From positions 1 through 5,225 of the forward strand of contig USBG01000111.1 in assembly GCA_900552855.1 (NCBI GenBank): a stretch of 5,225 nucleotides of DNA, in the 5' to 3' direction. Origin of the DNA: an uncultured Phascolarctobacterium sp. (GTDB lineage Bacteria > Bacillota > Negativicutes > Acidaminococcales > Acidaminococcaceae). This document shows, in pieces, positions 1 through 5,225 of the stretch. The notes beneath the pieces are model-generated. The model was not told where the DNA came from and made no database searches. It saw only the letters and a program-made list of their open reading frames with translations. The position numbers and the translations under genes were made by a program. Every line of letters starts with the position of its first letter. Positions within the stretch are counted from its first letter, which is position 1.

Positions 1-441
1 GCACATTATTTTATTGACCAATTTGCTGATGAGCTTCCTATTCCTTTAGTACATATTGTTGAAGAAACTGTATTGGCTGCACAGCGTCTTTCTCCTGAAG
101 GTGCGTGGATGCTGTCTACAAAGGGTACCCGTGCTTGTGGCTTATATCAAAAATATGCCGAAAAGCATGGTTTTACCTTGTATATTCCTGATGAGCGCCA
201 AAGCGATATGTCCCAACAGGTAATTACCTATGTTAAGGCTAACAAGCTGGCAGAAGCTGGCGCATTAATGAAGGAGCTAGTAGAGGAGCTGTGGGCAGAG
301 CGTAATTTGCCAGTAATGACTGCCTGCACTGAGCTTCCCTTAGGTTATGATGCTTCTGGTCTGCCGCAAGAAAGGTCTGTGTCTAGTATTGGAGCTCTTG
401 TTGATGCTACCGTTAGTAAGCTGTATGATGAAGTAGAGTAG
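1..441 (+). CDS. Aspartate/glutamate racemase family protein, C-terminal part (5' end outside window)
   Basis: The frame is open from the first base and gives 146 residues before a TAG stop, so the N-terminal third or so of a roughly 230-residue protein is missing. Family members are cofactor-independent racemases that interconvert L- and D-amino acids (aspartate or glutamate) with a pair of cysteines in the cytoplasm. The visible start, AHYF, matches the end of the first active-site motif (CNTxHYF); its cysteine would lie just left of the window. The second catalytic motif is present as TACTELPL, with Cys109 of the fragment. The segment LSTKGTRACGLYQ (about 38-50) fits the family's conserved T-x-G-T...GLY region. 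A TTG at 73 could be mistaken for a start, but homology continues upstream of it, so it is internal. A hairpin terminator follows 78 bases after the stop. The substrate (Asp, Glu or another amino acid) cannot be decided from this fragment. The family is confident. Confidence 0.88.
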   Translation, partial: AHYFIDQFADELPIPLVHIVEETVLAAQRLSPEGAWMLSTKGTRACGLYQKYAEKHGFTLYIPDERQSDMSQQVITYVKANKLAEAGALMKELVEELWAERNLPVMTACTELPLGYDASGLPQERSVSSIGALVDATVSKLYDEVE

Positions 442-518
442 GCATATAAAAAATGTTATATACTTTGTGCTCGAGGCATTCTATGAAGCATATATAATAA
501 TATTTGACATATTTAATC

Positions 519-567
519 AATAGTGCAATGTCCTTTTGAATTTACTTAAGAACATTGCACTATTTTT
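519..567 (+). terminator. Rho-independent terminator after the racemase gene
   Basis: A perfect 13-base inverted repeat, AATAGTGCAATGT at 519-531 and its complement at 552-564, encloses a 20-base loop and runs into five T's (563-567). A C-A mismatch followed by CTT/AAG (533-535 with 548-550) could lengthen the stem into the loop. The T run lies on the plus-strand side, so it should end rightward transcription from the racemase. On the minus strand the hairpin is followed by GATTAAAT without a T run, so termination of leftward transcripts would be weak. The right arm and part of the loop lie inside the 3' end of the broken DUF4160-like frame on the other strand. Confidence 0.8.
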
Positions 568-839
568 ATATAAAAACATCCAAATCCTTCTATCCAAGTA
601 GAAATAATATCATCGCTTTGAGCTTCAATCATTTCTGCGAGTCTATTAAGTATTTTGGGATTTATCCTTTTGTCATTAGGATTTGCTATTAATGCTCTTT
701 TGCTTTGGGTTATCCATACTTTGGTTGTATCTTGTGATGGTATACCATCAGAAATATGTACATGTATGGGTTCTAATGGAGGTCATTCGTTGTACCCAAA
801 ATATACTCTATAGGAACCGAATCTAAGCAGTTGCGGCAT
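546..839 (-). pseudogene. DUF4160-like small protein gene interrupted by an in-frame TGA
   Basis: Read leftward from ATG at 839, one frame runs 97 codons to TAA at 546-548 and is broken only by TGA at 783-785 (codon 19). The 18 residues before the TGA (MPQLLRFGSYRVYFGYNE) and the 78 after it (starting PPLEPIHVHISDG) join without a frameshift. They resemble DUF4160 proteins, which start with MP, carry an aromatic-rich (F/Y)W-x-NE stretch and then a (P/E)P-H-x-H motif; here H26 and H28. The usual Trp after Phe14 is Gly. The later part, with VWIT at 41-44 and an amphipathic end finishing WIEGFG at 82-87, also fits. The last ten codons pass through the arm of the racemase terminator, so the original C-terminus may have ended sooner. 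AGGAGG at 851-856 lies 11 bases before the ATG. The biochemical function of DUF4160 is unknown to me; some members sit in small two-gene, toxin-antitoxin-like cassettes. A nonsense mutation is the simplest reading. The family match is from memory. Confidence 0.62.
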
Positions 840-957
840 CTGATTCAAAGCCTCCTATTTGAGAGTATTTAATCATAAGATGAGCATTTTTCTTAATACG
901 CTCTAGGATTAGTTTTTGTTCTGAAGCGGTGTATCCAATTACATCTTTAATTTCATA
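823..957 (-). pseudogene. Short start-less frame upstream of the DUF4160-like gene, possible gene remnant
   Basis: A leftward frame of 44 residues runs from 957 to TAG at 823-825. It is preceded directly by an in-frame TAA (958-960). It begins YEIKDVIGYTASEQ and ends YSQIGGFESDAATA. The composition is protein-like: charged, with an amphipathic helix-like middle (residues about 13-29) and no low complexity. There is no start codon at its head; the first ATG is at codon 28. The DNA at its head reads ATATGAAATT, and one extra G after the ATG would give a start in this frame (MEIKDVIGY), so a one-base deletion could have destroyed it. Its end overlaps the DUF4160-like start by 17 bases, and it contains that gene's AGGAGG, as in a translationally coupled pair. 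I do not recognise the family. It may also be a chance open frame. Confidence 0.35.
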
Positions 958-971
958 TTAATACAAAATAG

Positions 972-1003
972 AAAATTCCCCCAGCCTTGCTGAGGGAATT
1001 TTT
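972..1003 (-). terminator. Rho-independent terminator of the efflux operon
   Basis: AAAATTCCC (972-980) pairs with GGGAATTTT (994-1002). After one C-A mismatch, CAGC (982-985) pairs with GCTG (989-992) around a three-base loop. On the minus strand the hairpin follows the permease stop codon by 17 bases and leads into AATTTTCTATTTTG, a T-rich tail. The plus-strand side also ends in TTTTT (999-1003), so it may stop transcription in both directions. It marks the permease as the last gene of its operon. Confidence 0.85.
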
Positions 1004-1020
1004 AGTTGAAAGTCATTATT

Positions 1021-4000
1021 CTATTTTACTTTAAACGCTATTGCATAGAGCACTGGTAATACGATTAGCGTTAGCAGTGTAGCACCAGTCAGACCACAAG
1101 CCATTGTTACAGCCATAGCGTTCCAGAACTGGCTGAAGAAGAGTGGGATAAGTCCTAGAACAGTGGTGAAGGCTGCTAGCATGATGGGACGGAAGCGTAC
1201 GATTGCAGATTCCGTAATAGCGGGTATGGGGTCCATACCTGCATCAAGGTGCTGTTGGATTTGGTCTACTAAAACCATGCTGTTACGGATTATGGTACCG
1301 CTTAGCGCTAGTACGCCTAACTCAGCCATAAAGCCTAGGGGAGAGTTGAAGAACAGCAGGCCAAAAATTACACCGATTAAGCCTAAGGGTGCGGTGATGA
1401 CGATGATAATTAGCTTGCGAATATCCTGTAGCTGTAGCATTAGTAGTACCATAATGAGGATAATCATAATAGGAACTGGTTTGACAAGAGATTTTAATGT
1501 TTTATTACTATCCTCTAAGGAGCCGCCAATTTCAATCTTCAAGCCTGCAGGCAGATTGGAGCGTAGCTCTTTTAAGTCATTATAGACCTTTTGTGTTACG
1601 TCGTTGCCAGTTACACCTTCTACAATAGCACCGTTAACTGTAATAGTGGGGCGCAGGTTACGGCGCCAAATCATGTTATCCTCACTGCCATATTCCAAGG
1701 TAGCAACCTGAGATAGAGGTACAGCACCTTGTGATGTAGGTATGGAAATTGTTTCCAACTGAGTAATATCTGCACGCTGGTCAGGATTAAGACGGAAGAC
1801 AATATCAATATCTTGGTCACCTTCAAGGTAGCTTGCTACAGTATAGCCAGATATTTGGGCTTGCAGCGCCATAGCTACAGTCTGTCTTGTTAAACCCATT
1901 TGCAGCAGCTTATCATTGTCGATTTTGAGCTTAACTGCATTGCTTTGCTCCAGCCAGTCCATTCTTGTCATGGTAACCTCTGGATTAGCGTTCATTACTT
2001 GACGTACCTTTTGGGCGTATTCCTTAACCTGAGCGTCGTTGTCACCGCTGACACGAAGCATTACAGGATAGGGGGCAGGGGGACCAAGAGGGATGGAACG
2101 GGAGTAAACAATTGCCTCAGGCAAATTATCGGCAGCCAGCTTAGTAATGCGCTGCTCCATACGAATGCGTCCTTCGATACTTTTAGCAACAACAACAAGC
2201 TGCGCATAGTTGTCACGAGGCTGTACTGGATCCATAACTAAAACGAAGCGGGGAGCACTTTTACCTACATAGGTAGAAACATGGTCTAAGTCCTCATCAT
2301 TTTCTAAAAGCTTAGTTAGCTTTTGAGCTGCTTCGTCAGTTGTTTTTATACTGCTACCTTCGGGAAGGTTAAGCTCCACCAAAAGCTCCGGCCTAACAGA
2401 GGCAGGGAAGAATTCTTTTTTTACAAAGCTGAGCATAAAAATGGAGAATACAAACATACCAATTGTAATTCCGACAACTGCAGCTCTGTGAGCTAAGGAC
2501 CATTTTAATAGGCTACGGAATTTGTTATAGAAGGGTGTATCATAGCTTTCTTCTTTGATAACTGTAGGACGAATCCATTCATAGCCTAAAACTGGAGCCA
2601 GCGTTGCAGATACCAGCCAGGAAAGCAGTAGAGTAATAGTCATAACAGGGAATAAACTGGAGGCAAACTCAGAGGCACTGGAGTTGGAAAATGCTATTGG
2701 CATAAAGCCTAAGCAGGTAATAACAGTACCGCAAAGAAGAGGCCATGCACATGTTTTAAAGGCAAAGGAGGCAGCCTTAAGACGGTCCCAGCCCTCAGAC
2801 ATTTTAACCTCCATTAGCTCAACTACGACTATAGCATCGTCTACAAGCATACCAAGAGAAACAACTAAAGCACCAAGAGATACCTTGTGCAGGTCAATTC
2901 CTAAAGCATACATGCCGCAGAAGGAGCCTAAAAGAATCAAAGGAATGCAGCAGGAAATTACATAACCACTGCGGCGTCCCAAGGAGAATAAGCTTACTAC
3001 AAGAACAATGATGATTGCCTCGTAAAGGCTTTCTGAGAATTCACTAATGGAGTTTTTTACAACCTCTGGTTGATTGGCAACCTGATTTAATTCTAAGCCG
3101 AGTGGAAGCTCTGCCTGAATTTTTTTGTTTTCCTTAGCAAGATTTTCGCCTAAACGGATGTTGTCACCGCCATCTTCCATGGAAAGTGCAATACCTACAG
3201 CTGGTTGGCCGTTGAAATACATTTTACTTTCGGGAGGATCAGCATAATCACGTTTGATTTGAGCAATGTCTCCTAAACGGAATACCTTGCCATTAGCGTT
3301 AATTGGTATGTCAGCAATATTTTGTAAGCTGTCAGGACTACCGGTCAGGCGCAGGTAAGCATTACTTTTATCGGCTTCTAGCATACCAGAAGGAGTAATT
3401 GCTGTTTGCGCTTTAATGATATCAGCTAGGCTGTTGATATCTAAACCAAGCTGTGCCAGCTTATCTGTCTGCATTTGTACAAAGATTTTTTCTGGCTGTA
3501 CGCCAACTAGCTCTACTTTTTTTACATCAGGGATGCCAAAGAAATCTAGCTTGATTTTTTCGGCATATTGACGCATGTCTTCATAGGAATAGCCGTCTCC
3601 AGTTAGGGCATAGATGTTGCCATAAACATCATCAAAGCGGTCGTTATAAAATGGACCATACACTCCATCAGGCAGGTCTCGCTTGATATCGTTGACCATA
3701 TTACGAAGCTCCAGCCAACGCTGACGTACCTGGTCGCTAGGAACCTCGTCCTTTAAATGTACAGTAATTACACAGGTTCCAGGGCGTGAATAGCTGGTAA
3801 TTTTATCAACCTGAGGTACATTTTGAATTTGCTTTTCTAATGTGTTTGTCAGGTGCATTTCTACATCCTTGGCGCTGGCTCCGGGCCATGCTGCAGATAC
3901 AACCATTTGCTTTACAGTAAAGCTTGGGTCTTCGCTGCGTCCAAGTGTTTTAAAGGAAAACAGACCCATGACAAGAACCAGAACAGAAAAGAAATACACT

Positions 4001-4062
4001 ATCTGTCGGTGTTTAATGGCCCATTCGGCCCAATTGACCTTATTATCCTTATTCTGTGTCAT
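1021..4062 (-). CDS. RND efflux permease, HAE-1 (AcrB-like) family
   Basis: This complete 1013-residue inner-membrane proton antiporter is close to the 1020-1050 residues usual for the family. Such permeases work as trimers that take drugs, detergents, dyes or lipophilic compounds from the periplasm or membrane and pass them to an outer-membrane channel through the adaptor. The layout is typical: TM1 at about 20-40, a large periplasmic loop (41-340), TM2-TM6 (about 345-492), TM7 (527-547), a second loop (548-860) and TM8-TM12 (about 863-1009). TM4 carries GMLVDDAIVVVE with the proton-relay pair Asp408-Asp409. In TM10 the position of AcrB Lys940 is Arg926 (IIRNSMVLVD), which keeps the positive charge. 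The ATG overlaps the adaptor stop (TAATG) and has a good ribosome binding site, so the start is secure. An operon terminator follows. The substrate cannot be predicted; heavy-metal (CusA-like) export seems unlikely from overall resemblance, but this was not tested by alignment. Confidence 0.95.
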   Translation of the reverse strand: MTQNKDNKVNWAEWAIKHRQIVYFFSVLVLVMGLFSFKTLGRSEDPSFTVKQMVVSAAWPGASAKDVEMHLTNTLEKQIQNVPQVDKITSYSRPGTCVITVHLKDEVPSDQVRQRWLELRNMVNDIKRDLPDGVYGPFYNDRFDDVYGNIYALTGDGYSYEDMRQYAEKIKLDFFGIPDVKKVELVGVQPEKIFVQMQTDKLAQLGLDINSLADIIKAQTAITPSGMLEADKSNAYLRLTGSPDSLQNIADIPINANGKVFRLGDIAQIKRDYADPPESKMYFNGQPAVGIALSMEDGGDNIRLGENLAKENKKIQAELPLGLELNQVANQPEVVKNSISEFSESLYEAIIIVLVVSLFSLGRRSGYVISCCIPLILLGSFCGMYALGIDLHKVSLGALVVSLGMLVDDAIVVVELMEVKMSEGWDRLKAASFAFKTCAWPLLCGTVITCLGFMPIAFSNSSASEFASSLFPVMTITLLLSWLVSATLAPVLGYEWIRPTVIKEESYDTPFYNKFRSLLKWSLAHRAAVVGITIGMFVFSIFMLSFVKKEFFPASVRPELLVELNLPEGSSIKTTDEAAQKLTKLLENDEDLDHVSTYVGKSAPRFVLVMDPVQPRDNYAQLVVVAKSIEGRIRMEQRITKLAADNLPEAIVYSRSIPLGPPAPYPVMLRVSGDNDAQVKEYAQKVRQVMNANPEVTMTRMDWLEQSNAVKLKIDNDKLLQMGLTRQTVAMALQAQISGYTVASYLEGDQDIDIVFRLNPDQRADITQLETISIPTSQGAVPLSQVATLEYGSEDNMIWRRNLRPTITVNGAIVEGVTGNDVTQKVYNDLKELRSNLPAGLKIEIGGSLEDSNKTLKSLVKPVPIMIILIMVLLMLQLQDIRKLIIIVITAPLGLIGVIFGLLFFNSPLGFMAELGVLALSGTIIRNSMVLVDQIQQHLDAGMDPIPAITESAIVRFRPIMLAAFTTVLGLIPLFFSQFWNAMAVTMACGLTGATLLTLIVLPVLYAIAFKVK

Positions 4063-4079
4063 TATTGCTCACCGCCCTC
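4060..4079 (-). promoter_or_regulatory. Ribosome binding site and TAATG stop/start overlap joining adaptor and permease
   Basis: On the minus strand GAGGGCGGTGAG (4079-4068) sits within the last codons of the adaptor gene, five bases before the permease ATG at 4062. The adaptor's TAA (4064-4062) shares its last A with that ATG. This arrangement favours translational coupling, giving linked amounts of the two pump parts from one mRNA. Confidence 0.8.
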
Positions 4080-5183
4080 TATCAGACGAACCTCTTGATT
4101 AGGAACTAGCTTGGCGATACCTGCAGTAATTACTACATCACCTTTGCTAAGGCCGCTTTTAACAATGACATTATTGCCGTTGTAGCCACCTATTTCGATA
4201 GGAACAAGCTGTGCGTGTTTATCGCGTACAATCCAGACAGAGGGATTATCATTGGTTTGATAAACGGCAGCACCAGGAATAATAAACTGGCTTTCACCAA
4301 CAGCTTCCTTGTTAAAGCTTACCTTAGCTGTCATGCCAAGACGTGCTTCACTAGGCATATCGTTAATACTTACACGTACATTATAGGTTTTAGTAAGAGG
4401 GTCGGCCATAGGCGCTATTTCTCTGATGGTACCACTGCAGCTCTTATTAGGCAAAGCCCAAAAGCTTACATCAGCGTTGTCGCCAATAGCAATGGTTCCT
4501 AGGGCGTTTTCGGGAACACTGATTTGCACCTCGCGCTCACCATTCTTAACCACAGTTACCATTGGCGTGCCAGCTGCTGTAACCATGCCAATTTCACCAC
4601 TAACTGCTGCTACGACGCCATCTACATCGCTACGCAGATTGGTATATTCCAGCTGATTGTTGTTGGCATTGGCCTGAGCCTGTGCTTGTCTTAGGGCTGC
4701 ATTGGCAGCATCAAGCTGAGTATTGTATTGGTCGCGAGAAGCGGCACTAACTGCTCCACTAGCATAAAGAGTATTAAAGCGGCGTGCATTTTCTGCTGCC
4801 AGCCTTTGATTAGCAATAGCCGATGCTAGCTGAGCATTAGAGGCCTCTACAGCCTGATTAACATCCTTGGGGTCCAGTGTCATTAAAATCTGTCCTGCAC
4901 TAACCTTATCGCCAAGGTTTACGAAGCGATTAACAATTTTGCCGCCTACCTGAAAGGACAGGCGACTTTCATAGCGTCCCATAACCTGACCAGGATATAC
5001 ATTGCTTTCATCCATTGTGGTCTGGCCAACAGTTATAGTCCGTACCATAGGAATTATCTTTTCTGCTTCAGGCTTGCTGGTAAGATTACTGTAAAGCTGC
5101 CAGCCTACTACAAGTACTAAAGCAGCTGCTCCTGCAGTAATGATTTTTTTGCGATTTTCTGGATTTGTAAAGAATTCTTGCAT
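4062..5183 (-). CDS. RND efflux periplasmic adaptor (membrane fusion protein, HlyD/AcrA type)
   Basis: This 373-residue adaptor partners the permease encoded next and should bridge it to an outer-membrane channel. Residues 1-13 are charged and short; a single hydrophobic segment (about 14-31) is followed by no lipobox cysteine, so the protein is probably anchored by an uncleaved N-terminal helix rather than by lipid. The first half of the biotinyl-lipoyl domain is at about 70-104 (VGGKIVNRFVNLGDKVSAGQ). An Ala/Gln/Asn-rich alpha-helical hairpin follows at about 105-177, then the second lipoyl half (178-212, with DGVV and GTPMV), the beta-barrel (214-292, with GMTAKVSF) and the membrane-proximal domain (293-368). 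Two GTG codons at 5195-5190 would add four residues, but they lie inside the ribosome binding site (AAAGTGGTGAC), so ATG at 5183 is the better start. It is the first gene of the two-gene operon visible here; any earlier gene would lie beyond the right edge. Confidence 0.93.
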   Translation of the reverse strand: MQEFFTNPENRKKIITAGAAALVLVVGWQLYSNLTSKPEAEKIIPMVRTITVGQTTMDESNVYPGQVMGRYESRLSFQVGGKIVNRFVNLGDKVSAGQILMTLDPKDVNQAVEASNAQLASAIANQRLAAENARRFNTLYASGAVSAASRDQYNTQLDAANAALRQAQAQANANNNQLEYTNLRSDVDGVVAAVSGEIGMVTAAGTPMVTVVKNGEREVQISVPENALGTIAIGDNADVSFWALPNKSCSGTIREIAPMADPLTKTYNVRVSINDMPSEARLGMTAKVSFNKEAVGESQFIIPGAAVYQTNDNPSVWIVRDKHAQLVPIEIGGYNGNNVIVKSGLSKGDVVITAGIAKLVPNQEVRLIEGGEQ

Positions 5184-5187
5184 ATTA

Positions 5188-5199
5188 GTCACCACTTTT
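5188..5199 (-). promoter_or_regulatory. Ribosome binding site that decides the adaptor start
   Basis: The minus strand reads AAAGTGGTGACT (5198-5187) before AAT and the ATG at 5183. It matches the ribosomal consensus AAGGAGGTGA at most positions, with spacing that suits the ATG. The two tandem GTG codons in frame are part of this site and are therefore unlikely to be used as starts. The remaining 26 bases to the window edge are almost pure A/T and belong to the 5' leader or promoter region. A TATATT at 5205-5200 is too close to the ribosome binding site to be called a -10 element. Confidence 0.65.
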
Positions 5200-5225
5200 A
5201 ATATAATTAATAAAAATAATTGAAA

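Noticed and set aside
444..461. ATATAA/TTATAT inverted repeat after the racemase stop
   Set aside because: It has only six A-T pairs in very AT-rich DNA and no T run after it, so chance is the likely cause.
504..532. TTGACA at 504-509 as a promoter -35 box reading rightward
   Set aside because: No acceptable -10 box lies 16-18 bases downstream; that position falls in the left arm of the racemase terminator.
783..785. TGA in the DUF4160-like frame as a selenocysteine codon
   Set aside because: I see no clear stem-loop of the bacterial SECIS kind directly after it, and the aligned position in relatives, as I remember them, is not a cysteine. A nonsense mutation is simpler.
1163..1585. Plus-strand open frames opposite the permease and adaptor genes (for example 1163-1585, 1900-2241, 2684-2965, 3842-4102, 4215-4502)
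   Set aside because: They lie antisense to two clearly conserved genes and their translations show no recognisable domain, so they are shadows of the real coding strand.
2305..2326. Inverted repeat AAAAGCT...AGCTTTT inside the permease gene
   Set aside because: It is explained by codons for Lys-Leu-Thr-Lys-Leu-Leu in a normal conserved reading frame and has no regulatory context.
5200..5205. TATATT as a -10 element for the efflux operon
   Set aside because: Transcription would start within or next to the ribosome binding site, and the matching -35 region falls outside the window.

Overview
This window is most likely chromosomal DNA from a low-to-moderate GC diderm Firmicute of the Negativicutes type (Veillonella, Phascolarctobacterium, Acidaminococcus and Dialister relatives). 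That is an inference. It rests on a Gram-negative-style RND efflux pump, which needs an outer membrane, combined with Firmicute-like strong purine-rich Shine-Dalgarno sequences and AT-rich spacers. No rRNA or other phylogenetic marker is present to confirm it.

Layout, left to right. Positions 1-441 (+) hold the C-terminal part of an aspartate/glutamate racemase family protein that runs off the left edge. It is closed by a strong hairpin with a T run at 519-567. Positions 546-957 (-) hold a decayed stretch: a DUF4160-like small gene interrupted by one in-frame TGA (546-839), and just upstream a short frame without a start codon (823-957) that overlaps it by 17 bases. A hairpin at 972-1003 ends the large leftward transcription unit. 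Positions 1021-4062 (-) encode a complete RND permease of the HAE-1/AcrB type. Positions 4062-5183 (-) encode its periplasmic adaptor (membrane fusion protein). The last 30 bases are AT-rich 5' sequence of that operon.

The adaptor and permease form a two-gene operon, with the adaptor first and a TAATG stop/start overlap. Together they should build a proton-driven export pump in the inner membrane and periplasm. No outer-membrane channel (TolC/OprM type) is encoded here. The terminator directly after the permease means it is not downstream, so it must lie upstream of the window's right edge or elsewhere in the genome. The racemase and the pump operon converge, and the decayed DUF4160 stretch lies between them.

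The pump and the racemase fragment look ordinary. The most unusual part of the window is the small broken DUF4160-like module in the 580-base gap between the large genes. I found no convincing new system, CRISPR array, insertion sequence, tRNA or rRNA.
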